From Synechocystis sp. LKSZ1 (GTDB lineage: Bacteria; Cyanobacteriota; Cyanobacteriia; Cyanobacteriales; Microcystaceae): a DNA stretch of 64,000 bases. The stretch is taken from assembly GCF_040436315.1 (NCBI RefSeq), contig NZ_AP031572.1:2480001-2544000 (forward strand). The letters run 5' to 3'. Shown here one piece after another: positions 44,901-54,561 of this stretch (positions within the stretch are counted from its first letter, which is position 1; each line of letters starts with the position of its first letter). Made by a program: the position numbers and the translations under genes. The notes under the pieces are model-generated. The model saw nothing but the letters and a program-made list of their open reading frames with translations, was not told the DNA's origin and made no database searches.

Positions 44901-46626
44901 CGTGCTGACTATCTACTCCTCAGAAAAAGGATTCTTTAGCGCCGATGAACGGGCCTTGCTGCAGGAAATTAGCGACAATATTTCCTTTGCCCTGGATGCC
45001 ATCCAAGCCGACCTAGACTACCAAGCCACCGAACAAAAATTACGGGAGAACGAGAAAAAACTCCAAGAGGCCCAATTACAAAACCTCTCTAACCGTTTAG
45101 CCCTGGCCCTCGAAGCAGGCCTGATCGGGAGTTGGGAATGGACAGAAGGGGAAGGTTTACACTGGGATGCCCAACTCTATTCCATTTACGGCATTGAACC
45201 CGTCGGCCGCCCCATGACCCAAAATGATTGGTTGCAGTGTATTCATCCCGATGACCGAGCACGGATGGAAGAAGCCGCCCAAGCCGCCTTTGGCTATCTG
45301 TCCCACTTTGAAACGGAATTTCGGATTGTGCGTCCCCAGGGGGAAATCCGCTGGATCTTCGATATTGGCATCGTTCACCGGGATCCTGATACGGGCGGTG
45401 TGAACGTTATCGGCATCAATCAGGATATTACGGAGCGCAAACTCGCGGAACTACAACTCCAGCAAACCAACGAGGAACTGGTACGGGCCACTCGTCTTAA
45501 GGATGAATTTTTGGCCAATATGAGCCACGAGCTACGCACGCCCCTGAATGCCATTCTAGGAATGACGGAAGTCTTGCAGGAGGAAATCTTCGGGCCGGTG
45601 AATCTGAAACAACAGGAGGCCCTGAAGACTGTTGAGAATAGTGGGAACCACCTCCTCTCGTTGATTAACGATATCCTTGACCTCTCCAAGATTGAATCCG
45701 GTCAGATGGAACTCAATATTGGCCCAGCGACAATCCCAGAACTCTGTAAAGACAGTCTATCTTTCATCAAACAGCAAGCCATGAAAAAAGGCCTGCGGGT
45801 GGAAACCCAGCTAGCCCCGAACCTCCCCGAACTGTGGGTCGATGAACGGCGGATTCGCCAGGCCCTGATCAATCTCCTCAATAATGCGGTGAAATTTACC
45901 CCTGAGGGGGGACGGATTACCCTGAGTGTCTCTTGGCCCACCGCGGACAGGGTGCGCTTTAGCGTGGAAGATACGGGCATTGGTATTGCCCCAGAACAGA
46001 TGGGTAAGCTCTTCCAGCCTTTTATCCAGGTTGATAGCGCCCTCAATCGCCGCTATGAAGGAACGGGTTTGGGCCTGGCCCTGGTCAAACGCATTGTGGA
46101 ACTCCATGGAGGGGAGATCGGCCTAACCAGCCAAGTTGGGGTGGGGAGTTGTTTTACCCTTGACCTTCCTTGTCCTGAACACGCTCTGGTCTGTTCGGTT
46201 CCGGAGGCCAGTCCAGGGCCTGGCATGGAGGCCCTTTCCATCAGCGGCCAATCTCCCCTGATTTTGTTGGCAGAGGACAATGAGAGTAATGGTCTTTCTC
46301 TGTCGAGTTATCTCCAAGCCAAGGGGTATCGGGTCGCCTGGGCCAAGGATGGAAAAGCGGCGGTCGCCATGGCGATAGAACAAAAGCCCGACCTAATTGT
46401 GATGGATGTACAGATGCCGGAGATGGATGGCTTAGAGGCAATGCAACGGATCCGCACGCAGGAAAACCTTCAGCAAACCCCCATCATTGCCCTAACAGCC
46501 CTAGCGATGGAAGACGATGCCAAACGCTGTTTAGCTAGTGGGGCCAATTGTTATCTGAGTAAGCCGGTGCGCTTGAAGGAATTGGCGGGCGTCATCCAGG
46601 AATTGCTCCGGTCTACGGGGGCCTGA
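41995..46626 (+). CDS. Membrane-bound multi-sensor hybrid histidine kinase (K1)
   Basis: 1543 residues from ATG 41995 (a GTG at 41986 would add three). Order: TM1 about 20-43, outer PDC-like sensor to about 205, TM2 and TM3 (about 208-255), a CHASE-like sensor (about 270-460), TM4 (about 540-562), coiled coil, a GAF-like part (about 600-700), PAS (705-825), GAF (840-1000), PAS (1025-1145), HisKA with His1178, HATPase and a receiver with Asp1471. It thus senses two outside and several inside signals. The GAF lacks bilin-binding Cys motifs. No partner regulator is adjacent. It converges with glnN. Confidence 0.9.
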   Translation: MRRLSRWFFAVSNFGLDRVWRGLLIVLAIVILLSGFSIAQWRMAEADQQIRTLLLNQTKTIAASLNQSQLGNFTFTPADWQRPYFQRLHQQMAIYGKQLGYRSIYTMAFRSQQIIFGPESLEPDDPLASPVGTVYEKPPPELYPLFQAPGHLTIGPYRDEYGQFISAFSSVVDRDTGAVMAVVGMDIEVDEWQQQLNRFRLLPLGVTLVLVVILLGSFAFSLSRLSDSSRWRYWGSYVTALAGVIITLSISGLLQENQMLAQQKNFEAIANNQVEQFLEQLVQIRDEQLRMLSQFILSSQEVTEAEFQQYTQPMVQVSRIQHWQWAPLVAADQKNAFEQQLRQQGLPNFRIFQYDAQGRKVPVTERADYYPVLYSVPANEQAMIKGYDLATDPTQGLALRSAVTSRLNTATDLLTQKTPVNQTNTLRLYYPVFRKEAILTSGVISAVIEPQKLLSISLASGFYQQTLSDLYWLALFADRPPAILAEKAVGTEAPQLFPPSLTNHHVRNLVSVYPLFIFGKTYVLTVSPNANFWASYPVIAGKVALVMGLGMTILLTMVVTLLGNRRRVMEQKIQERTQALNQTTADLKERIKELNCLVQLSRLTQQEDFQVAAFLQQCVELLPPAFQYPAITSACIHCGNDQYVTPHYQASPWQLTATFSGCGTGPGRIDVYYREDQGFLPEEETLLQTVARIIEDVLTKQSMVIAVQQSERNYRAIFNSTFEAIFVEDIDTGEILDVNEPGLKLYGYPTKAELIGLDISAVSGHEPWQTPEKILGYLQQAKAGQTPVIEWLGKRKDGETFWVEVTLGIATIDHHQRILAVIRDIRERKRQEQRIRYLTRLYATLSQVNQAIIHNRTQDSLFWAICTTVVEVAQFSLVWIGCVDPETQEIIPFAKVGPATAYIENIHVTALDEPAGRGPTGTAARTNQLVLCEDFDTDPLIAPWRDRALSYGFHSSAAVPIQQNNRVVAVLTIYSSEKGFFSADERALLQEISDNISFALDAIQADLDYQATEQKLRENEKKLQEAQLQNLSNRLALALEAGLIGSWEWTEGEGLHWDAQLYSIYGIEPVGRPMTQNDWLQCIHPDDRARMEEAAQAAFGYLSHFETEFRIVRPQGEIRWIFDIGIVHRDPDTGGVNVIGINQDITERKLAELQLQQTNEELVRATRLKDEFLANMSHELRTPLNAILGMTEVLQEEIFGPVNLKQQEALKTVENSGNHLLSLINDILDLSKIESGQMELNIGPATIPELCKDSLSFIKQQAMKKGLRVETQLAPNLPELWVDERRIRQALINLLNNAVKFTPEGGRITLSVSWPTADRVRFSVEDTGIGIAPEQMGKLFQPFIQVDSALNRRYEGTGLGLALVKRIVELHGGEIGLTSQVGVGSCFTLDLPCPEHALVCSVPEASPGPGMEALSISGQSPLILLAEDNESNGLSLSSYLQAKGYRVAWAKDGKAAVAMAIEQKPDLIVMDVQMPEMDGLEAMQRIRTQENLQQTPIIALTALAMEDDAKRCLASGANCYLSKPVRLKELAGVIQELLRSTGA

Positions 46627-46677
46627 TCCCCATCCTTTAAGGTGAGGCTACCGATGGTTCCCCCTCTGCCAACAGCA

Positions 46678-46698
46678 TCTCCCCTGGTTTAGGGGAGA
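46678..46698. terminator. Hairpin between K1 and glnN
   Basis: TCTCCCCT (46678-46685) and AGGGGAGA (46691-46698) form a perfect 8 bp stem with a 5-base loop between two convergent genes. No T-run follows on either strand. It could act as a bidirectional transcript end or RNA stabiliser. Confidence 0.45.
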
Positions 46699-46751
46699 CG
46701 GGTGGGGTCAGTTGTGTCGTTAGGCCTCAGAGAAGCGGTAGACTAAATTCG

Positions 46752-48929
46752 CTATTTAATGAATAGCATTTCTTGATAGGTCGGTAACGGCCACTCGTTA
46801 TCCGCCACTTCCCCTTCCAAGGCGTCAGCAGATTGGCGGAGCTGATCCATTAAGGGACGCAGGGTTTGGGCGCAATATTGCATTTTGGCTTCGGTAGACT
46901 CAAAATCATGTTTAGCTAGCGCCTCCTTTAATTGGTTGGCGGCCGTCAGGAGTTGATTGGCTAGGGTGGCGACACTTTGGGCGACTTGGCTATCCAGGGT
47001 AATCCCCAGATTCGAGAGACTGCCCATCGTGCTGGTGAGTTTAGCAAGATAGGACAGGGCCGCGGGATAAATTAAGGTTTTTGCCATGGAAACGGCTAGT
47101 TTGGCCTCCACCTCAATGGAAAGAATATATTGCTCTGCATAGACTTCAAAGCGGCTTTCCAATTCCACTGGGGTTAGCACCCCGGTTTTCTGGAAGAGTT
47201 CTTCAATGGCCTCGGCTTTGAGATAGGGTAGGGCATCGGCGGTGGTGGGCAGATTGGCGAGGCCCCGCTCTTCAACGGCTATTTTATGCCATTCTTCGGA
47301 ATAGCCATTGCCGCCAAAAATCACTTGTCCATGCTTCATCATCACTTCCTTGAGGACGGTGAGAATAGCCGCATCTAAATCCAGTCCCTGGTTTAATTCC
47401 GTTTCGAGCCGATTACCGATCCAGTCGAGGGAATCCGCCAAAATTGTATTGAGTACAATTAATGGTCCAGACACCGATTGACTAGAGCCCACCGCCCGAA
47501 ATTCAAAGCGATTACCGGTAAAAGCAAAGGGAGAGGTACGGTTCCGGTCACCGGCATCTTTGGTTAAGGTCGGCAGAACATCGACCCCGAGATCCATCAC
47601 TCCTTTTTGCTTCGATTCGGTCACGGTTCCATTTTTGATTTGTTCAAACACATCCTCTAATTGGGTACCAAGATAAACCGACATAATGGCCGGAGGCGCT
47701 TCATTGGCCCCAAGACGGTGGTCATTGCTGGCGGTGGCAATCGCGGCCCGCATCAGAGGGCCATATTTATGGACACCGCGGATGACGGCACCGCAAAAAA
47801 TGAGAAACTGCGCGTTATCGTGGGGAGAGTCACCGGGATCTAGCAGATTGCCTTGGGTTTCATTTCCCACTGACCAGTTGACATGCTTGCCGGAACCGTT
47901 AATTCCCGCGAACGGCTTTTCATGCAATAAACACATGAAACCGTGCTTTTTAGCCGTATTTTTTAATACCGTCATCAATAATTGTTGATGGTCACTCGCC
48001 ACATTGGCCGCTTCAAAGAAAGGCGCAATTTCAAATTGTCCCGGCGCGACTTCATTGTGGCGGGTTTTAGCAGGAATCCCTAACTTGTAGAGCGTTTCTT
48101 CAACGTCCTGCATAAATACTTGTACTCGCTCAGGAATGGCCCCAAAGTAGTGGTCATCAAATTCCTGGCCCTTAGCAGGGGCCTTACCGAAGAGGGTTCG
48201 CCCGGCCAAGAGCAAATCGGGACGTTGCGCCGCAAAACTAGCATCCACCAAAAAATATTCCTGCTCTGCCCCACAGCTTGAGTTAACTCGAGCAATATTA
48301 CTATGGCCCAATAATTTCAACACTTTATTGGCCGCTTTATCCATCGCGGCGATGGAACGCAACAACGGTACTTTTTTATCTAAGGCTTCCCCTGTCCAGG
48401 AAACAAACACCGTTGGAATGCAGAGGGTAGAACCATTATCGGTTTCCATGATGTAGGCGGGACTGGTTACATCCCAACCCGTATAGCCCCGTGCCTCAAA
48501 GGTGTCCCGAATTCCCCCGTTGGGAAAGGAAGACCCGTCCGGTTCGCCTTGCACTAAGACTTTCCCCGAAAATTCTGAAATCACTTTGCCGTCACTTTGC
48601 ACGGAAATAAAGCCGTCATGCTTTTCCGCTGAGAGATTGGTCATGGGGTAAAAAACGTGAGCATAGTATTTTGCCCCCTTGCCCATGGCCCAATCGCGCA
48701 TCGCCATTGCTACCGCATCCGCAACGGAGGGGTCTAATTTTTGACCCGTGGTGATCGTATTTTTAATCGATTTAAACACAGTTTTCGGCAGACTTGCCTG
48801 CATTTTGCTCAGATCGAACACGTTCTCTGCCCAAATGTCTTCTAAATGGGTTGGGGGCACTGAGATCTTGACCGGTGGACGATTAACAATCTGCTGAACT
48901 GCCTGCAAACGACCCATATTTCCACTCAT
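46752..48929 (-). CDS. glnN: Glutamine synthetase type III
   Basis: 725 residues, the size of the GSIII subunit and far larger than GlnA. Conserved blocks include [13 protein letters not shown], the metal-binding AGINGSGKH and [17 protein letters not shown]. The enzyme makes glutamine from glutamate, ammonia and ATP as a double hexamer. In Synechocystis, glnN is raised under nitrogen lack by NtcA. Here a near-NtcA site with a -10-like box lies about 265 bp upstream. The gene stands alone between kinases K1 and K2. Confidence 0.97.
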   Translation of the reverse strand: MSGNMGRLQAVQQIVNRPPVKISVPPTHLEDIWAENVFDLSKMQASLPKTVFKSIKNTITTGQKLDPSVADAVAMAMRDWAMGKGAKYYAHVFYPMTNLSAEKHDGFISVQSDGKVISEFSGKVLVQGEPDGSSFPNGGIRDTFEARGYTGWDVTSPAYIMETDNGSTLCIPTVFVSWTGEALDKKVPLLRSIAAMDKAANKVLKLLGHSNIARVNSSCGAEQEYFLVDASFAAQRPDLLLAGRTLFGKAPAKGQEFDDHYFGAIPERVQVFMQDVEETLYKLGIPAKTRHNEVAPGQFEIAPFFEAANVASDHQQLLMTVLKNTAKKHGFMCLLHEKPFAGINGSGKHVNWSVGNETQGNLLDPGDSPHDNAQFLIFCGAVIRGVHKYGPLMRAAIATASNDHRLGANEAPPAIMSVYLGTQLEDVFEQIKNGTVTESKQKGVMDLGVDVLPTLTKDAGDRNRTSPFAFTGNRFEFRAVGSSQSVSGPLIVLNTILADSLDWIGNRLETELNQGLDLDAAILTVLKEVMMKHGQVIFGGNGYSEEWHKIAVEERGLANLPTTADALPYLKAEAIEELFQKTGVLTPVELESRFEVYAEQYILSIEVEAKLAVSMAKTLIYPAALSYLAKLTSTMGSLSNLGITLDSQVAQSVATLANQLLTAANQLKEALAKHDFESTEAKMQYCAQTLRPLMDQLRQSADALEGEVADNEWPLPTYQEMLFIK

Positions 48930-49410
48930 GACATAACCTCAATCTTAATCAGGGCTGATCATACCGAAGTCAACCGACCCCATATAGACAGTAAAGATAC
49001 AAAAGAGAAAATAGCACCACCCTCAATTTCTAAATAGACAGAATAGCAGCGACTCCAAGACTTTAATACCACCATGATTTTCAGGATGGTCTTGGGTGGG
49101 CAGGGCCAAGCAAGGACAGGCAACCAGGGGCCGTTTCTTTAAAATCGGGCAGATCTTTCAAAAAAAACTAAATTACAATCATTACATAACGGTAAGTGTT
49201 AATAACATGACCCTCCCTTTTTGATGGCAAAAAAGTTTGAGTCCTTTATTTTTTGATTTGTTGACTAGTATTCTTGAATTTAATTGTGTACAGGATCGGC
49301 CCTATTGTCCCGTTAGCCCTCACGAGTCAAGTCGATGACAAGGCCTAGGCCTTGCGCCAGCTTGATCAAGCTTTAAGTCTCTCCTGTAACGCCGATCCTC
49401 ACCGATAAGT
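48930..49410. other. Intergenic region glnN - K2 (divergent)
   Basis: 481 bp, AT-rich, between divergent glnN and the CBS-CBCR kinase K2. It holds the candidate NtcA region (49165-49206) for glnN. No gene is supported. Confidence 0.6.
49168..49205 (-). promoter_or_regulatory. Near-consensus NtcA site and -10 box for glnN
   Basis: On the minus strand TTA-N8-TAC (49205-49192), one base from the NtcA consensus GTA-N8-TAC, is followed 21 bp later by TAGTTT, a TAN3T -10 box. This is close to the layout of NtcA-activated promoters (22-23 bp). It would give a leader of about 230 nt. No perfect GTA-N8-TAC was seen in the region. Confidence 0.3.
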
Positions 49411-52400
49411 ATGAGTTTACAATCTGCCCTAATTCGGAATCCGCTCACTGTCTCGCCAGCAACCCCTGTCCGCGAAGCCATTGGCCTGATGTATCAAGGG
49501 GAAGGGTCATCTACATCTCCTCTGCCATTAACCTATCCCCTAGACTGTGTGGTAGTCGTGGCCGACAATCAGCAAGTGGTGGGCCTGTTGACGGAACGGG
49601 ATGTGGTGCGTTTGTGGGCGCAAAGGCAGTTGTTGGATGACTTGGCAGTGGGCCAGGCCATAACTGGGCCCGTCTTGACCCTACGCGAATCGGCCTTAAC
49701 CGATAGTGCGGCGGCCCTCGCGTTACTGCAACAAAACCGGGTGCGGCATGTGCCCATTGTGGATGACCAGGGCCGACTCGTGGGACTCGTAACGACGGAA
49801 AGCCTCCAGCAGGCCTCCCAAACGCAATGTGTCCTAGATCTCCAGCAGAATAGTCAACGCTTTCGGGAAGCCCAACGCATTGCCAAAGTCGGCAGTTGGG
49901 AACTGGATCTTCTGAGCAATCGCCTCTACTGGTCGGAGGAAGTTTTTCGCATTTTTGAGGTTGATCCGTCGCAATTTGACGCATCCTATGAAACTTTTTT
50001 GAATTTGGTGCATCCAGACGATTGTACTATGGTTGACGAAGCCTACCGTCGCCACCTCCAATATCACCAACCCTATAGCCTGGTGCATCGTCTGCTGATG
50101 GCGGATGGCCGGATTAAGTACTTGCAGGAACATTGCGAAACCCACTATGCCGAGGATGGCTCTCCCCGGCTCTCTCGCGGAACAGTGCAGGACATTACGG
50201 CTCAAACAGAAGCGGAATGGGAGCGTCAGCAGGCCGTCCAAGCCCTGGCTCAACTCAACCAAGACCTTGAAGAACAAGTTATCCAGCGCACCCAAGAACT
50301 GACGGACAAGGAGGCGAAGTATCGAGGCTTAATGGAGTGTGCCGCCGATGCCATTATGTTGGGCAATCTCCAAGGCTACATCCTGGAGGTCAATCAAAAA
50401 GCAGCAATACTATTGGGCTATTCCTCGGCAGAACTTACTACCCTACACTTTAGCCAACTGCATCCACCGGAAGAGCTACCGAAGGTTACTACAATTTTTA
50501 GAAAAGCCGCTGAACAACTCTCTGCTTCATCCTCCCCCGATGTTCTTATCTTTCAGCGACGTGATGGCTCTATGGTACCGGTAGAATTTACCTGTGCTCT
50601 GATTAAGAGCCATGGAGAATTCTTGTTGCAGGGTATTTTTCGGGACATTTCCGAACGACAAGCCATGGAGCAGGCCCTGCGGGCCAGTGAGGCCAAGTAT
50701 CGCCAGATTATCGAAACGGCCCAGGAGGGTGTTTGGATTATTGATGCGGAAGCGAAGCACCAATTTGGCAATGCGGCCCTGTTGAAAATGCTGGGCCGAA
50801 CCGCAGAAGAGATGGCCGGCCGTTCCCTGTTGGATTTCTTTGCCCCGGAACTGCATCCTCACATTCAAGAACTGTTAGCGCGGCGACAGGCCGGCATTGC
50901 GGAAGTCAATGAAGTGCCTCTCCTGCGGGCAGACGGGTCAGTGGTCTGGACTCTGGCCTCGGCGACGCCCCTTTTTGATGAAGCAGGCCAGTATATCGGA
51001 ACCATGGCTCTGTTGGCAGACATCACCGATCGCAAGTTGGCCGAAGCAACCCTCCAGGCAGAAAACAACTTCCGTCGTTTGATTTTGGAGAATCTGACGG
51101 AGGGATTATGCGTGTGCCAGGCCTGCCCCGATTATCCCTTTGTACAGTTCACCGTCTGGAATCCCCAGATGGAGGTGATAACGGGCTATACCCAGGCGGA
51201 AATTAACGAACGGGGCTGGTACCAAACCCTCTACCCCGATCCAGAAGCGCAGGCCCGGGCCATGGCCCGGATGACCGCCATGCGCCAGGGTGATCATATT
51301 CAATCGGAAGAATGGACGATTCGCCACCGGGATGGCTCGGATCGGATCCTGGCCATTACCACGTCGCTCCTACTTGGCCCAGAAGATGGGACTCATGTTC
51401 TAGCTGTGATGAAGGATGTTACCGAGCAAAAGCAGGCCCAACAATTACTCCAACACAATAATCAACTACTTCAGGGCATCACCCAGGCCCAAGCCCAGTT
51501 CATTACGGCCCAGAACCGCCTCGAAATCTTTGAAGGCCTTTTGACCTTGCTTCTCGACATGACCGATAGCGAGTACGGTTTTATTGGCGAAGTCTTGTTC
51601 CGGGATGATGGAATCGCCGTGATGGAGGAGAGTTTCCTCAAAATCCGGGGCGTCCCCTACCTCAAGACCCACAGCATTACCAATATTGCCTGGGATGAGG
51701 TAACCCAAAAATTCTACGAAGAAAACTACGAACAGGGCATGGAATTCACCAATATGAATACCCTGTTTGGGGCGGTAATTATGACGGGCCGACCTGTGAT
51801 CGCTAATAGTCCCAGCACCGATCCCCGTCGAGGCGGCATTCCCGAGGGCCATCCTCCCCTCAAGGCCTTTTTAGGCCTGCCCTTCTTTAGTGGCGATACC
51901 CTGATCGGCATGGTCGGGGTGGCCAATCGGCCCGGTGGCTATACTCTAAAACTGGTTGAGACTCTCCAACCGCTGTTGGTGACCTGTAGTAACCTGATCG
52001 AGGGCTATCGGGAAAATCGACGGCGACGCCAGGCCGAGGTCATTATTCATCAACAGGCCGAGCGAGAGGCTTTACTGCGACAAATCAGCCAGCGGATTCG
52101 TCAGTCCCTCGATCTCCAAGTTATCTTTGATACGGCTTGTCAGGAAATTTGCCAGGCCCTCCAGGCCGACCGGGTGGGGATTTTCAAGTTTTATCCGGAT
52201 GCTCACTACAATGATGGGGAGTTTGTGGCGGAATCCCCGATAACGGAATGGCCCTCTGTCTTAGCGGTGCGGGTTCATGACCATTGTTTTGGTGAAAACT
52301 TTTCCTCCCTTTATGCTCAGGGACGCTACTACGCCGCCGATGATATTGAAAACAACGGCTTAGAACCTTGCCATAGCGCTATTTTGACCCAGTTTGGTGT

Positions 52401-54432
52401 CCGGGCCAATCTGGTTTTGCCCCTACAGTACAGACAGCAATTATGGGGACTCCTCTGTATTCATCAATGTTCGGCTCCCCGTCAGTGGCAAACTTCAGAG
52501 ATTGCTTTAGTGCAACAACTGGCCAACCAATTGAGTATTGCCATCTACCAGGCCAGTCTTTATGACCAAGCTCAGATGGAATTGTTAGAGCGGCAACGGG
52601 CCGAGGCCCAGTTAGCGTCCCAACTCCGTCAGCAACAGGCCCTGGCCACCATTACCCAACTGATCCACCAAGAGGCCCTGGAACTACCCCAGATCCTCGT
52701 CACGGTTACTCAGCAAGTGCGAGAGGCCCTGAAGGGCGACCGGGTGATTGTCTTCCGGTTATACCCCGACGGCCGTAGTCAGATTGTGGAGGAGTCGGTG
52801 GTCGATGGCCTGCCGCGCCTCCGTGACCGCCATTGGCCCGATGAAGTGTGGTCTCAAGAGATTTTGGATTGTTACTGGCAGGGCCAACCCCGCATTGTCC
52901 CCGATGTCATGGATGATACTTGGACAGATTGCCTGGTTGAGTATTCCCTAGAAGGGCAAATTCAGTCCAAGATGGTTGCCCCCATTTTGCAGGAAATCAC
53001 CCCGCCGGAAAGTCACCGCTGGGTGGCCCCCCAGGCGAATAACAAACTGTGGGGCGTTCTGGTCATCCACGCCTGTACCGAAAAACGGGTCTGGCTAGAC
53101 AGCGAGGCCCGACTCTTGCAACAGGTGGCCAACCAAGTGGGGATTGCGATTCACCAGGCAAATCTTTTTGAGCAATTACAACAGGAATTGGGAGAACGCC
53201 AACGGGTGCAATCTCAACTGCTGGAGCGTAACGAGCAACTCGCCATAACCAATACTGAGCTAGAACGGGCTACCCGTCTCAAGGATGAATTTTTAGCCAA
53301 TATGAGTCATGAACTGCGGACGCCCTTAAATGCGGTTTTGGGTATGACGGAGGGCCTGCAGGAAGGTATTTTTGGACTCATTAATGACAAGCAACTCAAG
53401 GCCCTGCGGACTGTCGAGAGCAGTGCCAATCACCTCTTGTCTCTGATTAATGACATTCTGGATGTGGCCAAAATTGAGTCGGGACAGGTCAGCCTCGACT
53501 ACAGTGTCACCTCGATTGAACAACTATGCTATTCCAGTCTCGCCTTTGTTAAACAGCAGGCCCTGAAAAAACAGATTCGCCTGGAAACCAACATTCCTCC
53601 CCGTTTGCCGGCCATCACCATTGATGAAATCCGTATGCGGCAAGTGTTGCTGAATTTGCTCACCAATGCCGTGAAGTTCACCTCCGAAGGCGGTCGGGTG
53701 AAGCTAGCTGTTTCCGTTTTACTTTCAGACCCTGGAACGCTCCCCTATCTACGCTTGGCGATTACCGACACGGGGATTGGCATTGCCCCGGAAAATATTG
53801 CCAAACTCTTTAAACCCTTTGTCCAAATTGATAGTGCCCTCAACCGCAAATATACCGGCACGGGCTTGGGCCTGGCCCTGGTTAAACAAATTGTGGAACT
53901 CCACGGGGGCCGCGTTGGCCTCACCAGCGAGTTGGGGGTGGGCAGTTGTTTCACCGTTGATCTCCCCTACCGAGCGGCATCCTCCATCGCCAACTCAGGA
54001 AATATAGGCTTGGAGAATGAGGCGGCTCTCTCCTTCCTGGAAACTGGGGCATTGGAATCCGCCCGAGGGCCTTTAATTTTGCTAGCGGAAGATGAACCGG
54101 CCAACGTGATTACCATCTCCAGTTATTTAGAGGCCAAAGGTTATCGCCTCATCTGTGCCAATGATGGCCGGGAGGCCCTTGAATTGGCCCTGGCCCATCC
54201 GCCCGATCTCGTCTTGATGGATGTGCAAATGCCGGAGATGGATGGCCTAGAAGCCATACGAAAAATGCGTCAGCAGGCAAGCTTGTGCAACATTCCGATC
54301 ATTGCCCTAACGGCCCTGGCTGCGGAGGGAGATCGAGAACGCTGTTTAGCGGCGGGGGCCGATGACTACCTGAGTAAACCCGTTCGACTCAAGCAATTGG
54401 ATAGCACGATTAAGGCATTACTGGGCTCCTAA
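49411..54432 (+). CDS. CBS-PAS-GAF hybrid histidine kinase with predicted DXCF cyanobacteriochrome domain (K2)
   Basis: 1673 residues from ATG 49411. Order: CBS pair (1-140), four PAS domains (about 147-268, 302-423, 429-550, 552-680), GAF1 (690-870), GAF2 (887-1050), GAF3 (1077-1262), HisKA with His1300, HATPase (about 1400-1515) and a receiver with Asp1604. GAF2 has Asp957-His-Cys959-Phe960 and then Cys987-His988; the 28-residue spacing equals that of the two Cys of TePixJ (494, 522). This is the mark of a DXCF cyanobacteriochrome, which binds bilin through both Cys. There is no PHY domain. No membrane segment is present. GAF3 has a Cys (1174) near the chromophore position but neither motif. 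Confidence 0.88.
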   Translation: MSLQSALIRNPLTVSPATPVREAIGLMYQGEGSSTSPLPLTYPLDCVVVVADNQQVVGLLTERDVVRLWAQRQLLDDLAVGQAITGPVLTLRESALTDSAAALALLQQNRVRHVPIVDDQGRLVGLVTTESLQQASQTQCVLDLQQNSQRFREAQRIAKVGSWELDLLSNRLYWSEEVFRIFEVDPSQFDASYETFLNLVHPDDCTMVDEAYRRHLQYHQPYSLVHRLLMADGRIKYLQEHCETHYAEDGSPRLSRGTVQDITAQTEAEWERQQAVQALAQLNQDLEEQVIQRTQELTDKEAKYRGLMECAADAIMLGNLQGYILEVNQKAAILLGYSSAELTTLHFSQLHPPEELPKVTTIFRKAAEQLSASSSPDVLIFQRRDGSMVPVEFTCALIKSHGEFLLQGIFRDISERQAMEQALRASEAKYRQIIETAQEGVWIIDAEAKHQFGNAALLKMLGRTAEEMAGRSLLDFFAPELHPHIQELLARRQAGIAEVNEVPLLRADGSVVWTLASATPLFDEAGQYIGTMALLADITDRKLAEATLQAENNFRRLILENLTEGLCVCQACPDYPFVQFTVWNPQMEVITGYTQAEINERGWYQTLYPDPEAQARAMARMTAMRQGDHIQSEEWTIRHRDGSDRILAITTSLLLGPEDGTHVLAVMKDVTEQKQAQQLLQHNNQLLQGITQAQAQFITAQNRLEIFEGLLTLLLDMTDSEYGFIGEVLFRDDGIAVMEESFLKIRGVPYLKTHSITNIAWDEVTQKFYEENYEQGMEFTNMNTLFGAVIMTGRPVIANSPSTDPRRGGIPEGHPPLKAFLGLPFFSGDTLIGMVGVANRPGGYTLKLVETLQPLLVTCSNLIEGYRENRRRRQAEVIIHQQAEREALLRQISQRIRQSLDLQVIFDTACQEICQALQADRVGIFKFYPDAHYNDGEFVAESPITEWPSVLAVRVHDHCFGENFSSLYAQGRYYAADDIENNGLEPCHSAILTQFGVRANLVLPLQYRQQLWGLLCIHQCSAPRQWQTSEIALVQQLANQLSIAIYQASLYDQAQMELLERQRAEAQLASQLRQQQALATITQLIHQEALELPQILVTVTQQVREALKGDRVIVFRLYPDGRSQIVEESVVDGLPRLRDRHWPDEVWSQEILDCYWQGQPRIVPDVMDDTWTDCLVEYSLEGQIQSKMVAPILQEITPPESHRWVAPQANNKLWGVLVIHACTEKRVWLDSEARLLQQVANQVGIAIHQANLFEQLQQELGERQRVQSQLLERNEQLAITNTELERATRLKDEFLANMSHELRTPLNAVLGMTEGLQEGIFGLINDKQLKALRTVESSANHLLSLINDILDVAKIESGQVSLDYSVTSIEQLCYSSLAFVKQQALKKQIRLETNIPPRLPAITIDEIRMRQVLLNLLTNAVKFTSEGGRVKLAVSVLLSDPGTLPYLRLAITDTGIGIAPENIAKLFKPFVQIDSALNRKYTGTGLGLALVKQIVELHGGRVGLTSELGVGSCFTVDLPYRAASSIANSGNIGLENEAALSFLETGALESARGPLILLAEDEPANVITISSYLEAKGYRLICANDGREALELALAHPPDLVLMDVQMPEMDGLEAIRKMRQQASLCNIPIIALTALAAEGDRERCLAAGADDYLSKPVRLKQLDSTIKALLGS

Positions 54433-54497
54433 TCTCTGGTTTTGGAGACAACCGTAAATCAACCTGGATAACACAATGAATCATCAAATAATCAATT

Positions 54498-54503
54498 TAT
54501 AAT
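54498..54503 (+). promoter_or_regulatory. Consensus -10 box for K3-K4
   Basis: TATAAT, a perfect -10 sequence, lies 58 bp before the K3 ATG in the 129 bp gap after K2. The -35 position (AATGAA) is poor. It suggests that K3-K4 has its own promoter besides any read-through from K2. Confidence 0.4.
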
Positions 54504-54561
54504 TAACCTATAGTTCAACAGATCAACGCCGAAGCCTCCACTAGCAGAAAAGGGGGTCTTG

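Noticed and set aside
44500-45010. GAF of K1 as a cyanobacteriochrome
   Set aside because: Lacks both Cys motifs; the Cys in LVLCEDF is not at the chromophore position.
51475-52020. K2 GAF1 as a bilin-binding domain
   Set aside because: No Cys at the DXCF or CH places; it matches a general GAF type with TGRPVIANSPSTD.
49411-54432. K2 as a classical phytochrome
   Set aside because: No PHY domain follows the Cys-His GAF, and the DXCF motif marks a cyanobacteriochrome instead.
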